This document shows positions 1 through 11,000 of a stretch of 64,000 nt of DNA, piece after piece. The notes beneath the pieces are model-generated. The model ran no database searches and was not told the DNA's origin. It saw only the letters and a program-made list of their open reading frames with translations. Position 1 is the stretch's first letter, and each line of letters begins with the position of its first letter. Made by a program: the position numbers and the translations under genes. Origin of the DNA: Cannabis sativa (lineage: Eukaryota; Streptophyta; Magnoliopsida; Rosales; Cannabaceae); NCBI RefSeq assembly GCF_029168945.1, contig NC_083601.1, forward strand, positions 68,933,595-68,997,594, in the 5' to 3' direction.

Positions 1-1
1 A

Positions 2-139
2 TATTTTGTGACAGGAAGGGAGTACTCCAACGGAACGGTATTGCAAACTCTGACAATATACATGGATCATTATCCTTTCAAAGATTTTATGCTTGAAGAA
101 ACTATGAAAGATTTTCAAATAATTTTTCAAGTTAGGTAG
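2..139 (+). CDS. Open reading tail entering from left of window, unrecognised
   Basis: The frame beginning at base 2 is open for 45 codons and ends at TAG 137-139. Its composition (few Lys/Asn runs, mixed codons) is less AT-biased than the following 800 bases, which suggests the end of an exon or the tail of a transposon gene. I do not recognise a domain. The start lies outside the window. It could equally be a chance open frame. Confidence 0.25.
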   Translation, partial: YFVTGREYSNGTVLQTLTIYMDHYPFKDFMLEETMKDFQIIFQVR

Positions 140-947
140 CCCATAATATGACCAAGTTTAGACCAGATTCTCATGGTGCTGGTAGTCTTCATTATGTATA
201 TGTAAAATTTTCTTTAAATCAAGTCTATGATATTTTAATTATATCTACACATATCTTTAAAATTATAGCCATTTCGCTTTCATATAAATCATTGTACCAT
301 TATTTCTAACTCTACCTAAGCCATTTGAGTTGTAAGTGGTGTTAATTTGTTGGATAATATGAAATTTATAATGACATAATGAACTTATTTCAATAAATAA
401 AAAATTCTATAACCTATATAATTAATTAGAATTTGGGTAGTCTCTTAGGTTGTTTTTTATTTATATTGTTCAATCTTTTCTCAAATTTTTATATAAGGTT
501 TTTTAATTATGATTTTTTTAGTAAAATACATCACTACTACATTTTTTTTATTTAATCTTCTAATTTGTAACATAAATTTAAATAAGAACAATCTTATTGG
601 ATAGATTTTTGTATTGATTATTCTGTTAAGCAAAAATCAAGTGTTTTTGTTTACTAAATAATAAATTTATATAATAATTAATAGAAAATAAGTTTACTAA
701 GAAGAGCCTTAAACAAATGAATAAATGTTGTGGCATGTAAAAAATAATTAATGGTTAATAAATAAAATTTGAATGATTCAAATATTTATTTTTGCCATGT
801 TGATTGTGAATGTGCTTAAAAAAAAAATCATCGGTATATAGATATTTGTATATATTTATAATTAATGTTCAATTTCTATGAAAATATTAATTGCCATGTA
901 TAGCATTTTTGAATTTATATGTGTTTATCATCTATTTTTTCACTATA
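140..947. other. AT-rich sequence without recognisable gene
   Basis: Very AT-rich, with many stops in all frames. A CACTACTAC string at 532-540 resembles a CACTA terminus, but no subterminal repeats follow it. Nothing else is recognisable. Confidence 0.5.
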
Positions 948-1762
948 TCTTTATATATTAAAAGTGCCTATCTAACGACATTTTTTGGTTTAACATTCTT
1001 GGTTTAACAGAATATAGAATATTCTGTTAAATTTAACGATTAGGTTTTATCTCCCGTTAAAAATTAAACCCAATAATTAAACCCAAAAAATTAAACAATT
1101 TTTTAAATAAACAATCTTTTAAATATTAATAATCTCTTTTTAAATTAAAAAAATCATCTTAGCCACATATCTCTCTAACAAACCTATCTTGGGAGAATAT
1201 TAATAATTTTTTTATTTATTTTTTTTTTAAAAAAAATATAGATAAAATATCTAGAAAAGATAATATAAAAGAAGATTGATTGTGTTGGCTTAGAGATTTT
1301 TGGGCTTGGGCTTAAAAAAATAATAAAAAAAAAAAGATGAAATAGGTTGTAATTAGTATTTACCTTATATGTTTGTGCTTATTTTTAGTTTTATTTTTAA
1401 TTTTACCACCAAGAGGAGAAGGTTGAAAAATATTAGAATATGAAAATACTATTGGTGCTTATTAGTAATTTGCAAAGAGTGTGAAAGTCTATAAATATAT
1501 AGTTGTGTAGCTATTATTAGATATGAAATGAGATAATAGAACTTTTTTCAATTAGAAGATTAATTAATGTACATTTTACTATTAATAACATACATTATTA
1601 TAACACAACTATGTTTTACTTACTAAATATACTGACACATATTTTATTTTTATAAAACAAATCGTTCAAATAATTATACTATTTTAATTATTAATTAAAA
1701 TAAAAAACTAAAATATTAAAGAAAACTAACACTACGTGGCTTGGCACGTAACAATCACCTAG
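948..1762 (+). mobile_element. Small non-autonomous Helitron
   Basis: The left end reads TCTTTATATATTAAAAGTG, a typical plant Helitron 5' terminus beginning with TC. The right end carries a hairpin with the perfect 5-bp stem ACGTG/CACGT (about 1733-1750), followed about ten bases later by the terminal CTAG at 1759-1762. The flanks are A on the left and T on the right, as expected for Helitron insertion between A and T, without a target duplication. At 815 bp and without Rep/helicase coding it would need an autonomous partner. The pairing of these two ends is an inference. Confidence 0.55.
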
Positions 1763-1824
1763 TATATTTATATAAATATCTATATGTTTGATTGTTCTAT
1801 AAATAAATTAATAGATAATTACAA

Positions 1825-1855
<31 letters not shown>

Positions 1856-2397
1856 GAAACAGATACTTGATTTATAATCATGGGGTATTTTGGAAGTTCT
1901 AGCTAAATGCTAACCCACAAAACTTGAAGAACAATTTAGTTAATCAACTAGCAAAACTGTAAGACAAATTAACATTTTATTATGGAAATAATTAATCTTA
2001 TTGATCATGACTTCCTTTTTCATTGTTATAATTTACAAGTTTTACATCCACATAATCTGTTAAAAAAAAATTAATCCTCTTATCTACCTACATTCACAAT
2101 ATTTGTGAAAAAGACATTCCAATGACCTACAAAACAAAATGAAATTTTTTTACAAGTAGCAGTTAAATTGATTTTAGTTTTTTTTTTTTTTTTTTTGGCT
2201 GAAAAAATAAATCTAAATAGTATTTTAAATAAATACTATGGTTTTTCTTTTGAAAAAAGTTATTTCATTGGATTTCTTTTTTAAAATAAAAATATAGTAT
2301 AAGGTATAATTGATTACCCTAAACTGTTTTCTTCATATGTTTTGTTTTAGCTTCTTCCAGAATATTATTTTTCATAAAAAAGCCATATTTTTATAAA
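1763..2397. other. AT-rich spacer with poly(A) tract
   Basis: No gene is seen. It holds a long adenine tract with a few G interruptions (about 1819-1860) and a poly(T) run (about 2178-2198). Confidence 0.5.
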
Positions 2398-3000
2398 GGC
2401 TAATTAGTAATTTCCCTCCCCTCCCGAACTTTGACATATACCAAATCATACCTCCTGCACTTTTTTGGCCGTTAAAAATTCTCCCTTAACTATTGAGATT
2501 GTTAAATTTAAGGACTTTTGTCTAATTTCATTTAATTTTACTGTTTCAGTGATTGTCTATGTACTAAAACCAGGGCCGGCCCTGAAACAAAGTGGGTCAT
2601 AGGGAAAAAAAAAATTGGGCCCTTATATTAGAAAAAATGTGGTATTTTTCAAAATTAGTAAAAAAATGTATAATTTTAAAAGAGGGAAAAAAATTTTTGG
2701 GCCCCTGGACTGGGTGGGCCCTAGGCACAGGCCTAGCCCGCCTATGCCCAGGGCCGGGCCTGACTAAAACATGCTCCTCAGACTTTGATATCTATCAAAT
2801 TATGCCCTTCAAATTTTGATATGTACTAAATCATGCCCCCTGAACTTTCATCCATGTTAGAATTTTTTTACTAAAATTAGACAAAAGTCCTTAAATTTAA
2901 CAATATTAATAGTTCAGGGATTATTTTTAACAGCCAAAAAAGTTCAGGGGGCATAATTTAGTACATGTCAAAGTTCGAGGGAAAAAATTGCTAATTAGCC
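2398..3000. mobile_element. Foldback MITE (MULE-like) with 9-bp target duplication
   Basis: The two arms, about 2398-2545 and 2865-3000, are long imperfect inverted repeats of each other, starting GGCTAATTAGTAATTT and ending AAATTGCTAATTAGCC. The flanks TTTTATAAA (2389-2397) and TTCTATAAA (3001-3009) match at 8 of 9 positions, as for a 9-bp Mutator-type target duplication. About 200 bp of its length is a later hAT MITE. No coding capacity. Membership of the MULE group rests only on the duplication length and the long arms. Confidence 0.65.
2571..2762. mobile_element. hAT-type MITE inside the foldback MITE
   Basis: A 192-bp element with near-identical terminal inverted repeats: CAGGGCCGGCCCTG at the left, and CAGGCCCGGCCCTG on the complementary strand at the right (13 of 14). 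It is flanked by a perfect 8-bp duplication ACTAAAAC at 2563-2570 and 2763-2770. An 8-bp duplication and CAGGG-type ends are hallmarks of hAT elements. It is GC-rich at its ends and AT-rich in the middle, with no transposase. Its position inside the loop of the foldback MITE shows that it is the younger of the two. Confidence 0.8.
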
Positions 3001-3068
3001 TTCTATAAATTTTGGTAAAAAAAAATCATAAAAATAAAAATTTTCTCAATAAAAAGATTACAAATGTT

Positions 3069-3104
3069 AGGTAATACTGCGCGAAGCGCGGATTAATTCC
3101 CTAG
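3069..3104 (+). mobile_element. Helitron-like 3' terminus
   Basis: A short GC-rich palindrome GCGCGAAGCGC (3079-3089) sits in otherwise AT-rich DNA, followed 12 bases later by CTAG (3101-3104) and then T. This is the usual layout of a plant Helitron 3' end. A matching 5' end was not identified with confidence; the terminus at 948 already pairs with 1762. Confidence 0.45.
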
Positions 3105-4420
3105 TTTTTAATAAAAAAAAGTTGAGGGGAAAAATTTTTGGTAAAGCAATAAGGGTATTAACTAATATTTTCCCCTTTTAATTAACTTTTGCTCTTTATT
3201 TTCTTTGAAAAATAAAAATCCACATTGAACCTCTCAAATGAAAGAAAAAAAAATAAAAAAAGAAGGATTTTATATGTTTATTTTGTTAATGTATTTAGTA
3301 ACTAATTATAGCTAGTTACTAATTACACAATGTAACTAACTAAGTTTCTCACACAATTTATTCATATAAATTTATAAATTACTCAAATTTTCGTTTTAGA
3401 TTAGTTCATGTTATTAGGTTGTTTACTTGATTAGAATGTTGGTAAAATTAAAAAGTTTACATAAATGTGAATATTATTATTTTTTATGTGACCTAACTTC
3501 TTATCACTATGTTATAATTAACTAGTTATTTGTATTATGTAAATATTATGAATGGTTTTAGTAAGATTTATCCTAATTCTACCGAAATTTCGGCAGCATA
3601 ACGACTGTAATTGGACGTTCCCAAAAATTTTACAAGTGCCTAAAATAACAAACAAAACAGATAAACAATACAAAATTAATCCACCCATCCGACCGCAGTA
3701 CATGTATTCGCAGAACCTACTTCACTACGGATGAATATTTAAGATATTCAAACTCAACCAACATGCATTGATAATTAATTATATAATAAGAAAAAATTAG
3801 TTAAAGTATATACCTATAATTGCAAGCCCAAATACGCTACACACAAAATTATGTCGAACCCCTATAATATAAAGAAATACAACGAAATTACAAAATTAAT
3901 TATTTCATAACTTATAACTACTTATAAAAAATTATAACAAGTTACTTAGTTACTAAATTATACATACATATATATAATCAATTATATCTCACACTATTAT
4001 CTCAAAAAAATAAAATTATATCACACACTAATTCAATTTTAAAATTTTTATTTCTAAACTAATGAAATCCCCCCAATGTCATTTTATTCACAATAAATAT
4101 ATATTACAAAAAATATATAAAATCCAATTACAAAATTTATTTCCATAAAAAAATATACACACACTATATACACACACAATATATACACACATTATATACA
4201 AATATTCAATAAAATATACAAATACATATATATACTATACATTGAGGTATAAATTATTACCTAATAACCGCAATCCGACGACCACCGTAAAAAATCCCGG
4301 CACTATACACATAAAACACAATAATATTACTAATAAAATAAAAAAACTCAAATAATAATTTACAAAAACAAAAAATAAAACAATATACATAATACAATAA
4401 GAATAGAAGGAATATTTATA
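3105..4420. other. AT-rich stretch, no gene, microsatellite-like patch
   Basis: No supported gene. Around 4145-4240 the sequence is a degenerate (AC/TA)-rich run (repeated tatacacacac-like units). Open frames at 3518-3734 overlap on both strands and are not credible genes. It may be internal sequence of the CACTA-type element that ends at 5038. Confidence 0.4.
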
Positions 4421-5038
4421 CTTTAAACGAGGTTGAGATTCAAAGATTTCTCCAGAAAAATGGGTGGCCGGATTTCACACCCAAACTTTACTATTTGGGT
4501 TCGGATGACACTCAAAGAGGGTAAAAAATCAAAACTTTTTAGGTGTATGTTATTAAGTATCGAAAATGGAGGATTTTAAAAAAAAAATGGGCTGAAATGG
4601 TTGAGAAATGGGGGAGATAGGGTGGGGAGAAGGTGGGTCGGCGAGGGTTTTGGCTGGTGTTTTTCTCTCTGGTTTTTGCTGGGTGTTGAGTGAAATGAAG
4701 GAGGAAGACGAAGCCATAGGGTATATACAAAGGTCGACCCTATGGCGTCGGTTCCTTCATAGGAACCGACGGCATAGGGTACACGTGTCAGGGTATCGTG
4801 TACCCTATGCCGTCGGTTCTTATGCAGGAACCGACGGCATAGGGTAGTTCAGAAAAAAAAAAAAATTATTTCCAACCGCCTCTAAATGGTATAATGCAAT
4901 TTTATACCTACGGTTTTTATCAAAAAACCGCCTCTAAATGTCAATTTTGAACATAGCGGGTATTTTCACACCCTTTAGCTTCCCTTTTTATAAATGGGGT
5001 TGAAAAAATTGCCTCTAAAGGCTAACATCGTAGTAGTG
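4421..5038. mobile_element. Terminal part of a CACTA-type transposon
   Basis: The right end reads GTAGTAGTG at 5030-5038, the reverse complement of a CACTA terminus. Before it come subterminal repeats: the unit ACCGACGGCATAGGGTA occurs several times in both orientations at 4733-4846, and the unit ACCGCCTCTAAATG occurs near 4877 and 4928, with variants to 5020. These arrays are typical binding regions for CACTA-encoded proteins. The right flank is Copia LTR sequence, so the element inserted into that LTR. The other end was not found, and probably lies left of the window. No intact transposase is present here. Confidence 0.6.
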
Positions 5039-5525
5039 TCTCTCACTAGGGAATTCAAAATTGTATCTCTCTCTCTTGTGTGTTGTGTTGATTTCGTGTG
5101 TAAAAAGAGGAAGAGGAGGGGGCGACTATATATATAGAAAAGGGAAGCTCAACTTTCTGAAAGAGGTAGTTTCCTAAATTACAGAGTAATTGATTAATTG
5201 CCTTATTTAGTGTGAGCCACCACTTTCCACTTATAGATAACTGCTAGGTTTAGGTTAGTAATTATTTGGCATTTAAAAATTGAAAATAATAATTGGGAAA
5301 CACACTCAAGTGGCCGGCCATAGGTGTGATGGGCCTCACTTGGATTTTGCAGTTTCCACAATTTTATTTCTATTTTCCCAAAAATGCCAATTTTTCAATT
5401 GTAACCATTTAAATGCCAAGACTAATTATTTAACAACTAAAATAGATTATTAAATAATATTGTCATTTAATATAATTATTAATTAGACATATATAGAGTC
5501 TCTTAATTAATAAATAAACCTAGAA
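5039..5525 (-). mobile_element. Copia LTR, left part (minus strand)
   Basis: Matches the LTRs at 22526-23358 and 60417-62312 in order and content: a CT-rich segment, the phrase ggccggcc..gggcctcactt, then a run of AT-rich motifs ending in taaataaacctagaa. It is cut on the left by the CACTA terminus at 5038 and on the right by Gypsy A. It continues at 14974. Confidence 0.8.
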
Positions 5526-7760
5526 TGTAAAGCCCGCTTAGTTAATTTGGAAATTAGCAGTTATTTATGTTAATCAGGAAATTATTTATAGCCATTTAAA
5601 TAATTTATCATTGTTAATTATGAAATTCAGATATGCATAATTATGTCTTCAGCAGTTTTTATATTTTGCATTTCCGGTGTCCGGTATTTTGGAACTCGGC
5701 GTTTGGCTCAGTAGAAATCACAACTTAGTATGTTAGTATTTTGGGGACGGGTTTTAGACATTGGGAATGTCGGGAATGGCCGGAAATTTAGAATGTCCCA
5801 AAAATACCCCTTTAGTATGATTTTCATGATCTTATGGTGGAGGGGCAAAATGGTCTTTTTGCCCCATTAGTGTTTTGTCTTTTATGACTTTATAAAATGG
5901 AAAATAAATAATTACTTAAGTGTTTATTTGGCTGAATATAATGATATGTATAGCTTTTATTCATTTTTCCAAACTTAGAAAATAAAATCATTTTTTCTCA
6001 AAAAAGAAATCAAACACTCAAAGCTCTCTCTTTCTCCCTCTTTTCGGCTGAGACTTGGGCTGCTAGGGCTGGGAATTTTCTGCCTAAAGCTTGTGATTTT
6101 CTTCTCCTCTAAGTGTAATTCAAGTCAAGGTTTGATCCCTTATAATTTCCTTTGTGTTTTCTTGAAATTTAAGTGAAAATAGTTGAGTAAATGCATGTGA
6201 TTTTGAGAGATGTTACTGCTGTGTTTTTGTTGTTGATTTATGAGGATTAAAGCATGATTATTGTTGTTGATTGAGCTGTGTTGAAAGCATGTTGTATTGA
6301 TTGTTTAAAGCTTTTAGTTTATATGTTAAAATAGGTGATTTTTGAGAGAAAATGCCATGTTTTGTTTCTGTGAATTGCTGGATGTTTCTGTTTGTTTTCA
6401 GAGATGTTTTTAGGCTTAGTTAAGTAGAATTAAGCTTATGGATTGCATGTTTAGGTGGTTTTGCTCAAGCTTGAGTTTGGAACTCAAAGCTTGAGCTCCA
6501 ATGGTGAATTTTTCTTGTGTGGTTTCTGGGTAGGTTTGATGCCTTTGAAATGTCATTTGGGGCATATAGAACAGGTCTGGAAAGTTTGGGACCAATTGGG
6601 ATTGAATTGGTCAAGTTATGTGATTTTTAGTTGGCTGCCTGCGAGGAACCGGAATTCCGGTTGAGCATCCGGAATTCCGGATGGGGGTTCGAATTTCCCG
6701 TAACCGGAATTCGGTTGGGCAACCGTCTGCACGGTTGGGGAATTTTTCGAACCCTAGTTTTCCTCGTTTTTGGGTTTTTAGGGGTATTGCCATGCTTTTT
6801 ATCGATAGGGAAACTTTTAGTTTCAAGTTTTAGTCCCCGGGAAGTGATTTAGCGTGTCACTTATAGCGTTGTGATTTTTATGGTTTAGGAGCCGTAATCC
6901 GCCGTTCGGCCTTCGGTTCCGGTCGGGTTGACCGGCACACACGAAATCGGAATCCGTAAGATTAGTATAACGGTATGCATATGTAGATTACATGTTTAGC
7001 GTGCATGTAGGAAGCACATTAGATTACATTAGATATGTATTTAGGCTTCGAACCACCCAACCCCTGTCACGTCGGTACAGCCGGAGTATGACCAAGGCGG
7101 AGTATGACCGGTTCGACCGATCAGTCGACACCTGGTTGGTGGTTCGATCTTATTGACCTATCCGTCGGTACAGGTGGAGTATGACCAGCGGCGGAGTATG
7201 ACCGGTTCGACCGATCAGGAGGATACTTGTCAATAGTACCGTCCCCTGAACGTTCAAAACTCAGTACCATGTTGGACATGGCAGTAGTGCTCAGTACCAT
7301 GTTGGACATGGCAGTAGCGGGACTCAGTATCGTGTTGGACACGACACTCAGTTTTATGTTTGATATTATTATGCTTTTCTTACTGAGTCTGTCGACTCAC
7401 AGTTATGTTCATGTGTAGGTAAAGGCAAGGCAGTTGCTGATGGACCGTGAGCGAGCTTATGAGATTGTACATGTCGGGGCGGTTAGGCCTGGAGCGTACG
7501 ATCCTCGGGACAGCACGGCTGAGATTTTTGTAACTGTCGTTAGACGACTTTCATTTTGATGTAAAAGTTAAACAGTTAAAACGTTTGTAAATATTTTTAT
7601 AAATCGGGATCCCGAGACTTTTTGTAAAATGGTTTATAAGTTTAATGAAAAAGCAAAATTTTAATTAATCACGTTTTTCCATAAACCTCGTTGATTAGCA
7701 ACGAGCTGCACAGTACGTTTAAAAATCACGTAATACGCCTAAGATAGTTAGGGTGTTACA
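5526..7760 (+). repeat. Gypsy A 5' LTR
   Basis: Starts TGTAAAGCCC and ends GGTGTTACA directly before the primer site. It contains a TATA-like TATAAAAT (5891-5898), a CT-rich probable transcript leader from about 6018, two 16-bp palindromes (6647-6662, 6667-6682) and two copies of a repeat containing GGAGTATGACC (7066-7228). It differs from the 3' LTR mostly by small indels between about 6690 and 7350; the outer parts are nearly identical. Confidence 0.95.
5891..5898 (+). promoter_or_regulatory. Probable TATA box in Gypsy A LTR
   Basis: TATAAAAT, about 365 bp into the LTR. It lies about 120 bp before a CT-rich segment that looks like a 5' leader. The same word lies at 13096-13103 in the 3' LTR. 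The start of transcription is not shown by the sequence. Confidence 0.4.
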
Positions 7761-7763
7761 ATT

Positions 7764-7775
7764 TGGTATCAGAGT
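7764..7775 (+). other. Gypsy A primer-binding site
   Basis: TGGTATCAGAGT, four bases after the 5' LTR. It matches the 3' end complement of plant initiator methionine tRNA (TGGTATCAGAGC) at 11 of 12 bases. Confidence 0.85.
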
Positions 7776-8042
7776 CGCCAGGTTGTCTTCCAAAGATCAT
7801 CACGACATGTACAATCATCATCAGCAGTTAGCTCGGTTCACGGTTCAGTAAGCCTTTATTGCTTTAGTAGTTTATTTTATTCAGTTATGAAAAAGAAAAG
7901 CCTGTTAGGAAGCATGTTAGTAGCCTGATAGTAGAATAGGCGCATGTTTCATTTCTAATTTCCAAATTAAGCGGCATTAGTAAGCTCGCCTTGAATACGA
8001 CCTGATATGCCAACTCTTGGTTTCGCAGGCGGTTCTAATTAG

Positions 8043-11000
8043 ATGGACGCCAGGCGGACTACCAGGAGTCGGGGCAACTCCGTGGGGTCGAATCAGGGAG
8101 AGGGAGCTCGGTTTCCCCCACCTGCTAGGGGCCGAGGTAGAGGTCCCCGAGGCAGGGCTCGTGGTCGGGGTGTTGAGGACCCGCCACAGGCTGCCCAGGC
8201 TCCCCCGGCCGATCGGGGAGCCCGGGTGGGAGTTGCGGTTTGCGGAGATGCAAGCCGGATCGAAGAGCAAGACCTCGAGATTCAGAGGTTGAGACAGCAG
8301 GGTGCTCCGGCAGCCCGGTGCCGCAGTTCCGGTGGCACCGCCCCTCGCCGCCTGTGCCGAGATAGTGGTGGCGGCCCATAGATTGGAACCGTTGTATGAG
8401 CGGTTCCGGAAGCAAGCACCTCCGGTATTTCTGGGAGGTCCAGATGTGTCGAAAGCCGAGCAGTGGCTTACGGTGATCACCAGAATTCTGAACTTTATGG
8501 GTGTCACCGGTAACGACAGAGTGGTGTGCGCCACATTTCAGTTCCAGGAGGATGCCCTGGTATGGTGGGACATGGTGTCTCAGATTCACGATGTCACCAC
8601 CATGACTTGGGAAAGGTTCCAAGAACTCTTCAACGCAAAGTATTACAATGAGGCGGTCAGAAGCGCCAAGAGGAAAGAGTTCGTTCACCTGACCCAGCGG
8701 GAGAACATGAGCGTCACTGAGTATACTACTCAGTTTGACCGGTTGGCGAGGTTAGCCTCGGGAATTGTGCCGACCGACTTCAGCAGGAAGGAGAAGTATC
8801 TGGACGGGTTGAATCCCAAGATCAGGCATGACCTGATGATTACCACAGACGACAGCACCACCTATGCTCAGATGGTGGAGAAGGCACTGCGAGCTGAGGG
8901 CGCAGTGGGGTGTATGTCAGAATCAGCCAGTACTCCGGTTAGTGGCGGAGCTCCTACCTCTCCTGCATCAGGCTTTAGCAGGGGGAGTAGTGGTTCGGCC
9001 ATTGATCAGAGGAAGAGGGCACCCACTGCTTCCGGCGGCTCGAGTCAGAACAAGAGGTTCCGGGGGAACCAGAACGCAGGAGTCGTCCTGGTGGTAATGA
9101 GACCCGATTCTCCTACCCCGAGTGCCCTAGCTGCAAGAGGCATCATCGGGGAGAGTGCAAGGGGCAGGGATGCTTTCATTGTGGCATGCCCGGGCACTTC
9201 AAGAGGGAATGTCCCCAGCTCCGGCCAGAGGCACCGAGAGCTCCAGCGATACCCACTCCAGCCAGGGTGTTCGCTATCACGCAGCCGATGCGGATGCCAC
9301 CCATCGGTTGTTACGAGGTCAGGATTTTTATTAACGACTCGCTTTATTCGGTCTTTGTTTGATTCTGGGGCTACACGTTATTATGTGGCGGCCAGAGTCT
9401 TTAGTAAGTTGGGTAGACCCTTTGATAGATATGAATCAGGGTTTGGAACCCTGTTACCGGGCGGAGAATTGGTTATCTCCAATAGGTGGATTAGGTCTAT
9501 GCCGATCAGGATAGATGGTAGAGAGTTAAGCGCTGATCTGATAGAGATGAGTTTAGTCGAATTTGATATTATTTTAGGAATGGATTTCCTATCTAAATAT
9601 TCGGCGAGCATTGACTGTAAGAGGAAGATGGTGGTCTTCCAACCGGAAAGTGAAGAACCGTTCGTATTTGTGGGTTCGGTTCAGGGATCTCGGATCCCGG
9701 TGATCTCGGCTATGTCAGCGAGAGAACTATTGCACGGTGGGTGCTTAGGGTTTCTGGCCGTGGTGGTGGACACCACTCGGCCAGACACCATTCGGCCAGA
9801 GGATATCAGTGTGGTTCGGGAATTTTTGGACGTTTTTCCCGAAGAACTTCCAGGGTTACCACCTCAGAGGGAAATTGACTTCGTGATTGACTTGGCACCA
9901 GGGGTGGATCCGGTTTCCAAAGCCCCGTATAGGATGGCTCCAGCTGAACTTAAGGAATTAAAGATTCAGCTCCAAGGGTTGCTTGACATAGGGTTCATTC
10001 GTCCCAGTGTGTCACCTTGGGGAGCCCCGGTTTTGTTCGTGAAGAAGAAGGATGGATCTATGAGGATGTGCATCGACTACAGAGAGTTGAACAAGCTGAC
10101 GGTGAAGAATAAATATCCATTACCTAGGATCGATGACTTGTTCGATTAGCTTCAGGGGAAGACGGTCTTTTCTAAGATTGATCTCCGTTCGGGTTATCAT
10201 CAGTTGAGGATCCGAGAGGAGGACATTCCAAAGACGGCTTTCCGCACTAGGTATGGACACTACGAGTTCCTGGTTATGTCATTCGGACTAACCAATGCTC
10301 CTGCAGCATTCATGGACCTGATGAATAGAGTATTCAAGGATTTCCTCGATATCTGTGTGATTGTGTTTATCGACGACATCCTCGTGTACTCTCAGTCAGA
10401 AGAGGAGCATGAGTTACATCTTCAAATGGTACTGCAACGACTTCGAGAACATAAGCTCTACGCCAAGTTCAAGAAATGTGAGTTCTGGTTGTCTCAGGTG
10501 TCCTTCCTAGGGCACATTGTGGGTGAAGACGGGATCAAGGTGGATCCCGGGAAGATCGAATCCGTCAGGGATTGGCCGAGACCGAAGACAGTGACAGAGA
10601 TCAGAAGCTTCTTGGGATTAGCTGGGTACTACCGTAGGTTCGTGGAGGGGTTCTCCAAAATTTCAATGCCCCTAACCGAGCTTACAAAGAAGAATCAGCG
10701 ATTTATCTGGTCAGATAAATGCGAAGCTAGTTTTCGTGAGCTGAAACGAGAGGTTGATTACTTGCTCCGTACTAGCTTTGCCTTCGGACGAGGAGAAGTT
10801 CGTAGTCTCATCGTGGACGCATCCAAACAGGGTTTGGGGTGCGTATTGATGCAAGCCGATCGGGTTATCGCTTATGCCTCCCGTCAGTTAAAGGACTATG
10901 AACAGCGATACCCGACTCATGATTTAGAATTGGCCGCAGTGGTTTTTGCACTGAAGATTTGGCGGCATTACCTTTATGGGGAGAAGTGCGAGATCTATAC

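Noticed and set aside
532..540. CACTACTAC as the left end of the CACTA element ending at 5038
   Set aside because: No subterminal repeats of that family follow it and the flanking triplets do not match, so the match to a 9-base terminus is probably chance.
4539..4847. Overlapping open frames on both strands in the CACTA subterminal region
   Set aside because: They lie across inverted repeats and have no recognisable protein character.
6455..7418. Several 60-75-codon frames in the Gypsy A LTR
   Set aside because: They recur in every LTR copy with indels that break them and come from palindromes and tandem repeats.
8125..8688. Long minus-strand frames opposite Gypsy A gag
   Set aside because: They are shadows of the GC-rich gag frame on the other strand.
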